Assembly: GCF_900128485.1 (NCBI RefSeq)
Contig: NZ_LT635845.1
Coordinates: 1-53,682, forward strand
Source: Duodenibacillus massiliensis
GTDB lineage: Bacteria > Pseudomonadota > Gammaproteobacteria > Burkholderiales > Burkholderiaceae_F
DNA: 53,682 nucleotides
Direction: 5' to 3'
Numbering within the stretch: position 1 is the first letter of the stretch; every line of letters starts with the position of its first letter. Below are positions 28,715 through 37,586 of this stretch, piece after piece. A model generated the notes under the pieces. The model was not told the origin of the DNA and made no database searches. It saw only the letters and a program-made list of their open reading frames with translations. The position numbers and the translations under genes were made by a program.

Positions 28715-29623
28715 ATGTTTTCCCAGTCTTTGTGGGCCCTCGCTGCAGCCGCGCTCTTTTCCCTGATGGCGACCTTCATCAAAATGAGCGCAGGACACTT
28801 CGGCACGTTTGAGCTGGTGTTTTACCGGTCGCTTTTCGGCGTGTTTTTTATTGCGTCCTACGTCTGGATGCACGGCCTCACCTTAAAAACCGTGCATGTC
28901 TTCGGACACATCAAACGCTCGGTACTGGGAACGCTTTCGGTGGCGGTCTGGTTCTTTTCGCTCGGCCTTTTACCGTTAAGCACCAACATCACGCTGACCT
29001 ACACAACACCGCTATTCATGGCGGTAAATATCATCGTGCTCGCTTTTTTACGGCACAAAAAGGCACCCTGGACATTGTCGGTTGCGATTGTTGCGGGTTT
29101 TATGGGGGTTCTCATCACGCTGCAGCCGAGTTTCGGCAAGGAAACGCTTCTGCCGGGACTGCTCTGCCTTTCCGTTGCGCTTATTGACCTTGTCACCTAC
29201 TGGCAGATCAAAGAGCTCGGAGAGATGCACGAACCCTCCTGGCGCATCGTTTTTTATTTCACAGTGTTCGGTACCGTCTTCGGCCTGATCGGCACGCTGC
29301 TGACAACCGGGTTTCATGCCATTACGACGGAGTCGGGGCTACTGCTTGCCGGCATCGGCGTCTGCGCCACACTTGCGCAGCTTTGCACAACGCGCTCTTA
29401 TGCCTCAGGCAATATGCTTCTTTCATCCTGCCTGGGCTTTTCCTCCATCCCGTTTTCAGCGGTATTAAGCTGCCTCTTTTTCTCGGATTCGATTTCACTG
29501 ACGATGGCCTGCGGCATGGGCCTCATTGTGGCGGCCGGCATCCTGGCCACGGTTTCCGTCAAGCGTCGGGAAGCTCAGGAAAAACGGGAAAAAGAAAACG
29601 CCGCCTCAGCGCAGAGCCGATGA
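28715..29623 (+). CDS. DMT/EamA-family transporter
   Basis: A 302-residue inner-membrane protein with ten predicted helices in two EamA repeats, such as SLWALAAAALFSLMATFIKM at the N-terminus and the second repeat from about residue 150. The family exports or imports diverse metabolites, and no substrate can be assigned. The C-terminus is charged (KRREAQEKREKE). It is probably co-transcribed with uraA in part. The short 3' region to 29690 has a GCCGG/CCGGC hairpin with a T-run that could end both this gene and the convergent peptidase gene. Confidence 0.88.
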   Translation: MFSQSLWALAAAALFSLMATFIKMSAGHFGTFELVFYRSLFGVFFIASYVWMHGLTLKTVHVFGHIKRSVLGTLSVAVWFFSLGLLPLSTNITLTYTTPLFMAVNIIVLAFLRHKKAPWTLSVAIVAGFMGVLITLQPSFGKETLLPGLLCLSVALIDLVTYWQIKELGEMHEPSWRIVFYFTVFGTVFGLIGTLLTTGFHAITTESGLLLAGIGVCATLAQLCTTRSYASGNMLLSSCLGFSSIPFSAVLSCLFFSDSISLTMACGMGLIVAAGILATVSVKRREAQEKREKENAASAQSR

Positions 29624-29690
29624 GCATCTCTGCGCCGAAACGGCGTCATGCCGGAGACCGGAAATAAACCCGGCCTCATTTTTCAGGCTG

Positions 29691-30971
29691 TCAGGAGCGT
29701 CTGGGCAGCAGCGGCTCCGTGAGACCGGCAACACCGGTGAGAACGAGCGACATCAGCAGCGCAAGCTGCGGACCCTGCCATCCGTCCTTCGGGTCATACC
29801 ATTCCTTCACGTTATGGTTGTTGCCTTCAGCGCCGCCCCCGCCGATCGTGGTGGCGGGAACACCGCAGTTAATGGCGATATTATGATCCGTGGAGGCCGC
29901 GTCATAGCGCTTGAGTTCAAGGCCGAGTTCCTGCATGGCCGCCCGCGCTGCCTGCAGCACGGGCGAATCATCGGACTGCTGGCCGCCGGGACGGTGTCCG
30001 ATCGGCTCAAGACGCAGCTTCACCGCCTTCTCGCCTTCGGCGTTCCAGCGTGCATTTTCTTCCTTGCAGGCCTGTTCAAAAAGCGGCAGGATCTTCGCTT
30101 CAAGTTCATCGAGTTCCTTGCTGCCGGCGCTGCGCATATCAAGTTCCATCTCGCAGTGCGCCGCAATGGAATTCACCGTGGTGCCGCCCGCGATGGTGCC
30201 GCAGGTAAAGGTCGATCTCGGATCGGGGCAGGGCTGCACATCGGCCACCTTGGCAATGGCCCGACCCATGGCATGAATCGCTGAGGGCGTACCGAAATCC
30301 TTCCAGGAGTGTCCGCCCGGGCCGTCAAAGTGAATACGGTAGCGCTTGGAACCGGTGGCTGCGCAGAGCAGACGCCCCACGTCCACACCGTCAACGGAAA
30401 TAAAGCCGTCGATTCTGATGCCGGACTTGTGGAAAAGGAACTTGGAACCTCTCAGATCCCCGTTGCCTTCTTCACCGACCGTACAGGTGAAATAGATGTC
30501 GCCGACGGTCTCAATTTTCTTTTCCTGCAGGGTGCGCAGCACCTGAAGAATGACCGCAAGACCGCGGGCATCGTCGCTGATGCCGGGGGCATGGCAGACA
30601 CCGTTTTCGTCGATACGGACCTTGACGTCGGTGCCGGCCGGGAAAACCGTATCCTGGTGCGCTGCAAGCACCAGATGCGGGCCTTCGCCCTTTAAGGTGC
30701 CGCGGCGGATGCCGATGACATTGCCTTCACTGTCCATGGACACTTCGGTAAGGCCCAGCTCCTTCAGGCGGCGCATCAGATCCTGACCGCGAACAGTCTC
30801 ATGAAAGGGGGGCGACTCAATCTCGGTGAGTGCAATCTGGTCCTTCAGGGTCAGATCGGCATCGCGCTTTACTGCCTCCAGACAGTCGGCAATACGCTGA
30901 TCCGCCTTCAGCTTGGCGGCCGCTGCCGCCACATCCGCATGCACTGCGGCGAGTTCGGAAGGTTTTGTCAT
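29691..30971 (-). CDS. M20 family metallopeptidase (PepT/ArgE-like)
   Basis: A 426-residue di-zinc exopeptidase or amidohydrolase. Metal-site motifs are seen in order: LAAHQDTVFPAG (His and Asp), SDDARG (bridging Asp), TVGEEGNGD (catalytic and binding Glu), and a C-terminal NNHNVKEWY (His). The lid/dimerisation domain contains GGHSWKDFG. The overall type resembles tripeptidase T-like members (M20 family). There is no signal peptide, so it is cytoplasmic. It starts with ATG at 30971, 62 bases beyond the tex stop in the same direction. The substrate (di/tripeptides or N-acyl amino acids) is uncertain. Confidence 0.9.
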   Translation of the reverse strand: MTKPSELAAVHADVAAAAAKLKADQRIADCLEAVKRDADLTLKDQIALTEIESPPFHETVRGQDLMRRLKELGLTEVSMDSEGNVIGIRRGTLKGEGPHLVLAAHQDTVFPAGTDVKVRIDENGVCHAPGISDDARGLAVILQVLRTLQEKKIETVGDIYFTCTVGEEGNGDLRGSKFLFHKSGIRIDGFISVDGVDVGRLLCAATGSKRYRIHFDGPGGHSWKDFGTPSAIHAMGRAIAKVADVQPCPDPRSTFTCGTIAGGTTVNSIAAHCEMELDMRSAGSKELDELEAKILPLFEQACKEENARWNAEGEKAVKLRLEPIGHRPGGQQSDDSPVLQAARAAMQELGLELKRYDAASTDHNIAINCGVPATTIGGGGAEGNNHNVKEWYDPKDGWQGPQLALLMSLVLTGVAGLTEPLLPRRS

Positions 30972-31033
30972 ACGTCATTCTCCAAAAATAACTCACCGCA
31001 TGATACTACACACTATTACCTAAGCCGGCAGAA

Positions 31034-33349
31034 TCAGTGTTTCAGTTTCAGACCGGCAAAAGCCGCAGCCATGGCGCCTGCCGGCATCTTCGCAGGAAGC
31101 TTGATGTGAAGCTCATGTTTGGCGGCCGGCTTGTGGTGTTTCACCGGTGCGCCCTTACCGGTTTTCATGCTGAGGGCAATACGCTTTCTTACCGTATCCA
31201 CATCAAGCACGCGCACATGCACAATGTCACCCACCTTCACCACATCCCGGGGGTCTTTCACGAAGCGGTCGGCAAGCTCCGAAACATGCACCAGGCCGTC
31301 CTGATGCACACCGATGTCAACAAAGGCTCCGAAAGCCGCCACGTTCGTGACGACGCCCTCAAGCTGCATGCCCGGGGTGAGATCCTTAAGTTCGTGCACA
31401 CCTTCGGCAAACTTGGCCGTTTTAAATTCAGGACGCGGATCGCGCCCCGGCTTTTCCAGTTCGACAATGATGTCGGTCACTGTCGGAAGCCCAAAACGGT
31501 CATCCGTGAAGTCTGCGGCATTAAGACCGTGAAGCACTTTCGTGTTGCCGATCAGAGAAGTCACGGAAAGTCCCGTCTTTTCAACGATTTTTTCAACCAC
31601 AGGATACGATTCGGGGTGTACGGCCGAGGCGTCCAGCGGATTTGTCCCGCCCGGAATTCTCAGAAAGCCCGCGGCCTGCTCAAACGTCTTGGCGCCGAGC
31701 CTTGGCACGTTCATCAGCGACTGACGGTCGGCAAAAGCGCCGTTGGCGTCACGGTAGGCAACAATGGCTTTGGCTTGCGAGGCGCTCAATCCGGCAACAC
31801 GCCCCAAAAGAGCGGCTGACGCAGTGTTGACGTCAACCCCGACGGCATTGACGCAGTCTTCGACCACCGCGTCAAGCTTGCGTGCAAGTTCCGTCTGATT
31901 CACGTCGTGTTGATACTGCCCCACGCCGATTGCCTTGGGATCGATCTTCACCAGTTCGGCCAAGGGATCCTGCAGGCGCCGGGCAATGGAAACGGCACCG
32001 CGGTAACTGACATCGAGTTCCGGCAGTTCCGCCGCCGCTTCGGCAGAAGCCGAATAAACGGAGGCCCCGGCTTCGCTGACCACTACCTTTGTGAGCCCGA
32101 GCTCGGGATAGTGAGCCAAAAAGTCCCCGGCCAGTTTGTCGGTTTCGCGGCTTGCTGTGCCGTTACCGATGGAAATGAGTTTGCTGCCGTGATGCTTTGC
32201 GTAAAGCGCGAGCATCTTGATGGACTTATCCCACTCACGGCGCGGCTCATGCGGAAACATCACACCGGTTTCCAGCACGGCGCCCGTTTCAGAAATCACG
32301 GCCACTTTCACACCGGTACGGATACCGGGATCAAGACCAATCACGCCCTTGTGCCCCGCGGGTGCGGCAAGCAGCAGATCCTTGAGGTTTGTGCCGAAAA
32401 CGCTGATCGCTTTTTCCTGAGCTTCATCCCGAAGCCGCGAAAAAAGCTCTGTTTCCAGGGTTGTAAGGCACTTCACGCGCCACGTCCAGCGGATCACGGA
32501 CGCAATCCACTGATCTGCCGCACGCCCCTCGTCATGCCAGCCGAGAAAATCCGCAATCAATTTCTGACAGGGATGTACCGGCAGCGCTTCCTCTTCTTCC
32601 GTCAGAAGCATCTTGAGCGTGAGAACCCCCTCCTGACGGCCTCGGAAAAGGGCCAGGGCACGGTGGGAAGCAACCTCATTTAAGGCTTCGCTGTAATCAA
32701 AATAATCACGGAAATTGGCCGCTTCGGGCGTCGCTTTCTTTGCTTCATCGACCGAAGAAACAATAAAGGCATGCTTCCAGAGCCAGGCCCGCAGCATCTC
32801 AAGCATGTCGGCGTTTTCCGCAAAACGCTCGGCCAGAATATCGCGCGCACCGTCAAGCGCCGCCTTGGTGTCGGCCACACCTTTATCGGCCGAAACAAAG
32901 GCCTGCGCTTCGGCCTGAGGATCAAGCCCGGGGTTCTTCCAGAGCTTATCGGCAAGCGGCTCAAGGCCGGCCGCGACGGCAGCCTGCGCACGCGTCTTAC
33001 GCTTGGGCTTGTAGGGGAGGTAAAGGTCTTCTAGACGCTGCTTGGTGTCGGCTGCCTCAAAGGCCTGCCGCAGTTCTTCCGTCATCTTGCCCTGCTCCTC
33101 AACCGAAGCAATCACGGCGGCACGGCGCTCTTCAAGCTCACGTCCGTAAATGAGAAGTTCCTGCAGGTTTCTGAGCTGTGTATCATCAAGTCCGCCCGTG
33201 ACTTCCTTACGGTAACGGGCGATAAACGGAACCGTTGCACCTTCATCGAGCAACGCCACCGCAGCGCTTACCTGCGCCGTGCGGGCCCCGATCGTTTCGG
33301 CAATATGACGGGTAATGCGGGCCTGAGCCGCCAAATCAATTTCTGTCAT
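31034..33349 (-). CDS. tex: Tex-type transcription accessory / RNA-binding protein
   Basis: A 771-residue nucleic-acid-binding protein. The N-terminal Tex region begins [18 protein letters not shown]. The YqgF/RuvC-like domain includes [13 protein letters not shown]. HhH motifs lie near residues 500-570 ([17 protein letters not shown]). The C-terminal S1 RNA-binding domain contains [31 protein letters not shown]. The length matches Tex (about 770-780). The role in transcription is family knowledge and the exact target is unknown. It lies 18 bases downstream of the DUF1857-like gene. Confidence 0.96.
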   Translation of the reverse strand: MTEIDLAAQARITRHIAETIGARTAQVSAAVALLDEGATVPFIARYRKEVTGGLDDTQLRNLQELLIYGRELEERRAAVIASVEEQGKMTEELRQAFEAADTKQRLEDLYLPYKPKRKTRAQAAVAAGLEPLADKLWKNPGLDPQAEAQAFVSADKGVADTKAALDGARDILAERFAENADMLEMLRAWLWKHAFIVSSVDEAKKATPEAANFRDYFDYSEALNEVASHRALALFRGRQEGVLTLKMLLTEEEEALPVHPCQKLIADFLGWHDEGRAADQWIASVIRWTWRVKCLTTLETELFSRLRDEAQEKAISVFGTNLKDLLLAAPAGHKGVIGLDPGIRTGVKVAVISETGAVLETGVMFPHEPRREWDKSIKMLALYAKHHGSKLISIGNGTASRETDKLAGDFLAHYPELGLTKVVVSEAGASVYSASAEAAAELPELDVSYRGAVSIARRLQDPLAELVKIDPKAIGVGQYQHDVNQTELARKLDAVVEDCVNAVGVDVNTASAALLGRVAGLSASQAKAIVAYRDANGAFADRQSLMNVPRLGAKTFEQAAGFLRIPGGTNPLDASAVHPESYPVVEKIVEKTGLSVTSLIGNTKVLHGLNAADFTDDRFGLPTVTDIIVELEKPGRDPRPEFKTAKFAEGVHELKDLTPGMQLEGVVTNVAAFGAFVDIGVHQDGLVHVSELADRFVKDPRDVVKVGDIVHVRVLDVDTVRKRIALSMKTGKGAPVKHHKPAAKHELHIKLPAKMPAGAMAAAFAGLKLKH

Positions 33350-33367
33350 GCTGAATAAAAAACAAAA

Positions 33368-33847
33368 CTAAAAACCTGCGTCGTGCGCAACGGCAGAGGC
33401 AAGTGCCTGGTCTTTTGCAACCCATGCCTTCTTCCGCAGCACTTCCACATATTCCGGATATTTTTGTCCGGGTTCTCCTTCATAGGAGAACCTCAGCAGA
33501 AAAACACCCTCTCTTTCAATCAGACGCACTGTCAGACGGGAGGCCGGTAGCGCCTGCTGACGGCTTACGTCAAAGATGACGGCGTCCTGCGTCACGGTCA
33601 CCCGATCCTCAAAACTGACTTTCCCGGCCTGCAGCGACCGGTGAAAGACGATTTTTTCCGGTTCAGAGCTGTCCTGCGTCAGAGCATTCATCTGAAGCCC
33701 TTCGGCGTGCATCTCGGGGTTTTTCACAAAACGGACAAGCCCGTCAATCACACGTGAACGCAGTGCCTCAGAAGCTCCGGCATCCGCGCAGACCACGCTG
33801 CCCAAAAGGACTTCATGCTCAAAAACAGGCTGCAGATCCTCTGTCAT
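33368..33847 (-). CDS. DUF1857 / AtaL-like (SRPBCC fold) protein
   Basis: About 159 residues. The pattern resembles the DUF1857/AtaL-like family: an N-terminal helix with LRSRVIDGLVRFVKNPEMH, a strand-rich middle ending SFEDRVTVT, and LTVRLIEREGVFLLRFSYE near the C-terminus, the SRPBCC ligand-cavity layout. No signal peptide. The ATG at 33847 is preferred; a GTG four codons upstream is also possible. It sits 15 bases after aapM, where an AapP ATPase gene would be expected, and 18 bases before tex. The function is unknown. Confidence 0.6.
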   Translation of the reverse strand: MTEDLQPVFEHEVLLGSVVCADAGASEALRSRVIDGLVRFVKNPEMHAEGLQMNALTQDSSEPEKIVFHRSLQAGKVSFEDRVTVTQDAVIFDVSRQQALPASRLTVRLIEREGVFLLRFSYEGEPGQKYPEYVEVLRKKAWVAKDQALASAVAHDAGF

Positions 33848-33862
33848 AAAAACACTCACTTC

Positions 33863-34972
33863 CTACAGCGAAAAAGAGGCATTTCTGCGGCTGCCGCGCA
33901 GACGCACTTCGAGCCACTGACTGTAGCGGCTCATCACAAAGCTCGCGGAAAAATAAATAGCGGCAATGAAAATGTAGCCTTCCCGGAAGAAATCCCGCCA
34001 CTGAGCGTCGCCGAGCGCAAGCGCAAGGCTGCCCGTGAGATCAAACATGGAAACCACGGTCACAAGCGACGTATCCATAAAGGTTGAAAGCAGCGAATTC
34101 ACAAAGGCCGGAATCACCGCGGCAAGCGCCTGCGGAAGGATCACATAAAGCTGACTCTGCCAGGCTTTAAGCCCGAGCGAATCCGCGGCCAGAAACTGCC
34201 CCTTGGGAATGGTCTGCAGGCCACCTCTGACGGTCTCAGCCATATAAGCAGCCTGAAAAAGAATAATGCCCCAGGCCACGCGCCAGAACGGATCAATGCG
34301 TACGTCAGAGGGCAGAAGCAGCGGAAACACGAAACTAGCCACAAAAAGGACTGTGATGAGGGGCACCCCGCGGACGATCTCAATGTAACCTGCCGAAACC
34401 ATTCTCACGAGCGGCAGAGAGCTGCGCCTTCCCAAAGCCAGCACAATGCCGATGGGCACCGACACCGTCATTCCGAGAAGCGTGAGAATGACCGTCAGAG
34501 GCAGACCGCCCCAGCTGTCGCTGTCAGCGGGTTTAAGCCCGAAAACGCCGCCCGCCATCAGGGTGAAAAACGCCGCCATGACAACAACCCATCCGGCAAT
34601 GAGCCACTTCACATACGGTTTTTTCCATGTGACGGGCCACGCCGTCACAACGAGCATGACAAGGATCAGAAGTGTTGCCAGTGCCGGGCGCCACTGCTCA
34701 TCGTAGTTGTAGCGGCCAAACAGAATCAGCCGCCACTTTTCAGTGATAAAGCCCCAGCAGGCCCCGCCCGCTTCATAGCAGGCCTTGGCATCGGCCCGGA
34801 AAACAGCGTCAACAATGCCCCAGCGGACGAGATACACAAAAACCACCGCCAGGAAAAAACCGGCGACGATGGTGACGCCCGTGGCCGTTTTCGAATAGAA
34901 AAACCGGTTTTTGATCCGGTCGGTGAGGGTCGGCCGAAAGTCAGGGCTTAAGGTCTGAGTGCTGTCAAACAT
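33863..34972 (-). CDS. aapM: General amino-acid ABC transporter permease AapM-like
   Basis: A 369-residue inner-membrane permease with about eight hydrophobic segments. The EAA loop region reads QTIPKGQFLAADSLGLKAWQSQLYVILPQAL, typical of the HisM/AapM group. The N-terminal extension with additional helices before the permease core is characteristic of AapM rather than short His-type permeases. The ATG at 34972 has TAGGAG nine bases upstream, overlapping the aapQ stop. It is encoded after aapQ in a leftward aapJ-aapQ-aapM operon. Confidence 0.93.
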   Translation of the reverse strand: MFDSTQTLSPDFRPTLTDRIKNRFFYSKTATGVTIVAGFFLAVVFVYLVRWGIVDAVFRADAKACYEAGGACWGFITEKWRLILFGRYNYDEQWRPALATLLILVMLVVTAWPVTWKKPYVKWLIAGWVVVMAAFFTLMAGGVFGLKPADSDSWGGLPLTVILTLLGMTVSVPIGIVLALGRRSSLPLVRMVSAGYIEIVRGVPLITVLFVASFVFPLLLPSDVRIDPFWRVAWGIILFQAAYMAETVRGGLQTIPKGQFLAADSLGLKAWQSQLYVILPQALAAVIPAFVNSLLSTFMDTSLVTVVSMFDLTGSLALALGDAQWRDFFREGYIFIAAIYFSASFVMSRYSQWLEVRLRGSRRNASFSL

Positions 34973-34983
34973 GTCTGCCGCTC

Positions 34984-36156
34984 CTAACGTGAGACGCCGA
35001 CAACGCGGGCGTTTAAAGCATTCATCAGCACACTGATCACAAGGTTGATGCACAGATACACCGCCATGATGATGACGATGATTTCAAGCGCCTGTCCGGT
35101 AATATTGATGGAAGAATTACCCACCGCCACAAGATCGGGATAGCCGATCACCACCGCCAGCGACGAGTTCTTCGTGAGATTCATGTACTGGCTTGCCAGG
35201 GGCGGCAGTGCCAGACGCATGGACTGCGGGAAGATGACATAACTCACCACCTGCATTTTGCTCATGCCGAGCGCCCTGCCCGCATTCCACTGTCCGACGG
35301 GCACCGCCAGAATGCCGGCACGGACAATTTCGGCAATCGCGGCCGACGTAAAGAGCGTGAGCCCGAGCCAGAGCGCGAGAAATTCAGGGGACAAAGCCGC
35401 ACCGCCTTCAATGGCAAAGCCGTTGATCACGGGCTTACTCCAGCCGCCCACAAAGCCGAAAAGAACCCATATGACAATGCCCATCAGCACAGCCGCACCG
35501 AGCCCAGCCAAATTCGCCGCAAGATCGGTCATCGTCTGCCGGCAGTAAAGGCGAACCAGAAATAGCGTCAGCAGAGCCGCCACCAAAGCTGCCAAAAGCG
35601 AAAGCATTTCCTGATTGGGAACGGCCACCTGAAGCCCGGCCTTGGACAAAAGGGCCCAAGATCCGGCGTGCAGCGCTTCGGTGCTCATCGGCAGCAGTTC
35701 GGTAATGAGCAGGTAAATGGCAAAAAGCTGAATGATGAGGGGAATATTGCGGTAAAACTCAACATGCGCGGTACCGAGCATGCGGATCACGGGATGGGCC
35801 GTAAGCCGCATCAGACCGACAACAACCCCCAGAACCGTCGCGGAAATCACTGCGAAAAAGGACACTCTCAGAGTGTTGAGCAAACCGATGAAAAACGCCC
35901 GCGCAACGGAGTCAGACGACGCAAAAGGCAACACTGCCTCGCCGATTTCAAAACCGGCGGCATTTTTCAGAAACTCAAAGCCGCTGCGGATATTGCGCTG
36001 CTCGAGATTGTCGGCCACGTTACCGGCAAGCCACCAGACAACAGCCGCCACGATCACAAGCACCAAAAGCTGCAGACTCCGGTTTTTTCGTTTTTCGTGC
36101 GCAGCTCTTTTTCTGTAGGCCTCATCACCGATTGTCTGTAGCTCATCTGTCTGCAT
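34984..36156 (-). CDS. aapQ: General amino-acid ABC transporter permease AapQ-like
   Basis: A 390-residue permease with around eight helices, paired with AapM. The EAA segment reads AVPVGQWNAGRALGMSKMQVVSYVIFPQ. The large loop and extra helices between residues 150 and 240 fit the AapQ subtype. A charged N-terminus (RKRAAHEKRKN) precedes the first helix. The ATG is at 36156. It would form the transmembrane channel with AapM for amino acids captured by AapJ. Confidence 0.93.
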   Translation of the reverse strand: MQTDELQTIGDEAYRKRAAHEKRKNRSLQLLVLVIVAAVVWWLAGNVADNLEQRNIRSGFEFLKNAAGFEIGEAVLPFASSDSVARAFFIGLLNTLRVSFFAVISATVLGVVVGLMRLTAHPVIRMLGTAHVEFYRNIPLIIQLFAIYLLITELLPMSTEALHAGSWALLSKAGLQVAVPNQEMLSLLAALVAALLTLFLVRLYCRQTMTDLAANLAGLGAAVLMGIVIWVLFGFVGGWSKPVINGFAIEGGAALSPEFLALWLGLTLFTSAAIAEIVRAGILAVPVGQWNAGRALGMSKMQVVSYVIFPQSMRLALPPLASQYMNLTKNSSLAVVIGYPDLVAVGNSSINITGQALEIIVIIMAVYLCINLVISVLMNALNARVVGVSR

Positions 36157-36251
36157 CTGCTGATCCGTCTGAGAACGCCGGCTGCCGGTACTGCGGCAGC
36201 TCCTGAAAAATGAGGATTATAAAAAAGCGCCTCCGTGCGCCATACGCAAAA

Positions 36252-36284
36252 GCGGGCACACCTTAAAAAAAAGATGCCCCGCCT
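36252..36284 (-). terminator. Intercistronic hairpin between aapJ and aapQ
   Basis: On the minus strand GCGGGGCA (36282-36275) and TGCCCGC (36258-36252) form a stem with one bulge, followed by TTTTGCG. Partial termination between a binding-protein gene and its permease genes is common and would make AapJ the most abundant product. The other 180 bases of this gap show nothing else. Confidence 0.6.
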
Positions 36285-36338
36285 TTTTACTGCGGCAAGC
36301 GTACAAACCCGTGCCGCAGTCAGAAGCTCAAACAATGC

Positions 36339-37355
36339 TTACCGGATCGGAGGCGCGTACAGAATACCGCCGTTGGTCCAAAGGTTGTTCAAACCGCGGG
36401 GCAGGTTCAGAGGCGTCTGCGGTCCGAAATTCTTCGTCCAGCTTTCTCCGTAGTTTCCGACCTGTTTGATGATGCGGTAGGACCAGTCCTTGTCAAGGCC
36501 GAGAAGCTTGCCGGTATCGTCACCGGTGCCGGTCAGACGCATCACCTGGGGCACCTTGCTTGTCTTGCGCTTTTCATCGACGTTGGCAGAGGTAAGACCG
36601 TTTTCCTCAGCTTCCACCATCGTGTAGAAAGACCAACGCACAATCTGGAACCACTCATCATCGCCGCGGCGCACGGAGGGCCCGAGCGGCTCCTTGGAAA
36701 TCGTCTCCGGAAGGATCACGAAGTCACCCGGATTGCGGGCACGCGTACGGGCGCCCGCAAGGTCACTCATGTCCGTCGTATAAACCTGGCAGCGGCCGGA
36801 CAGAAACGCGCTTTGCGTGGCTTCCGTCGTATCAAACATCACCGGCTTAAACTTCATGCGGTTGGCGGCAAAGTAGTCAGCCAAAGCCTGCACGGAACTC
36901 GTGCCGGCCTGCAGACACACCGTAGCGCCGTTTAACTGCTTGGCGCTTTTCACGCCCAGCTTTTTCGGGACCATAAAGCCCTGACCGTCGTAGTAATTGA
37001 TGGCGGCAAAAACGGCACCCATGCTCGCATCACGCGTCAGCGTCCAGGTCGTGTTGCGCGCGAGCATGTCAACTTCACCGGACTGCAGGGCCGTAAAGCG
37101 CTGCGGAGACGACAAAGGCACGGCCTTTACTTTGGAAGCATCCCCCAGAACCGCAGCCGCCACCGCACGGCACGTATCGACATCAAGACCGCTCCAGTTG
37201 CCGCGGCTGTCCACACTGGAAAAACCGGGAGCAGCGGTGTTGACACCGCAAATCACCTGGCCTCGGGCGCGGACCGCGTCCAAAACGGGGCCAGCCTGCA
37301 CTGACAGTGCGGCACCGGCCAAGGCAACAGCCAAACAAACAGACTTAACCTGCAT
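36339..37355 (-). CDS. aapJ: General amino-acid ABC transporter periplasmic binding protein AapJ-like
   Basis: A 338-residue secreted binding protein. The signal peptide is clear (SVCLAVALAGAALSVQAG, cleavage near residue 21). The mature protein starts VLDAVRARGQVICGVNTAAPGFSS, typical of AapJ/BztA. Ligand-pocket segments include MLARNTTWTLTRDAS and GFMVPKKLG. The length fits. The ATG at 37355 has a GGAG-type ribosome site about seven bases upstream. It is the first gene of the aap operon. The upstream gap carries a GCCGGAG-N5-CTCCGGC hairpin (37431-37449) of unknown role. Confidence 0.94.
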   Translation of the reverse strand: MQVKSVCLAVALAGAALSVQAGPVLDAVRARGQVICGVNTAAPGFSSVDSRGNWSGLDVDTCRAVAAAVLGDASKVKAVPLSSPQRFTALQSGEVDMLARNTTWTLTRDASMGAVFAAINYYDGQGFMVPKKLGVKSAKQLNGATVCLQAGTSSVQALADYFAANRMKFKPVMFDTTEATQSAFLSGRCQVYTTDMSDLAGARTRARNPGDFVILPETISKEPLGPSVRRGDDEWFQIVRWSFYTMVEAEENGLTSANVDEKRKTSKVPQVMRLTGTGDDTGKLLGLDKDWSYRIIKQVGNYGESWTKNFGPQTPLNLPRGLNNLWTNGGILYAPPIR

Positions 37356-37586
37356 TGTTCATCTCCATAAATCCTGCCCGCGGCAGGCATTGTCCCGCCC
37401 GCATTGAGCGCAAAAAACACAACTGGATCCGCCGGAGTAAGTCTCCGGCAAATCAGACGGTTTCTGAGTTTAACAACCGCTGCCCGTCCGGGATATTTTT
37501 ATAACTTTTTGTGTGCGGTCGTATTGGCCTGCGTCAACACGACTGAGTACTTATCCGTTGAGGACCGGGTGTCAGACGGCCGTTTT

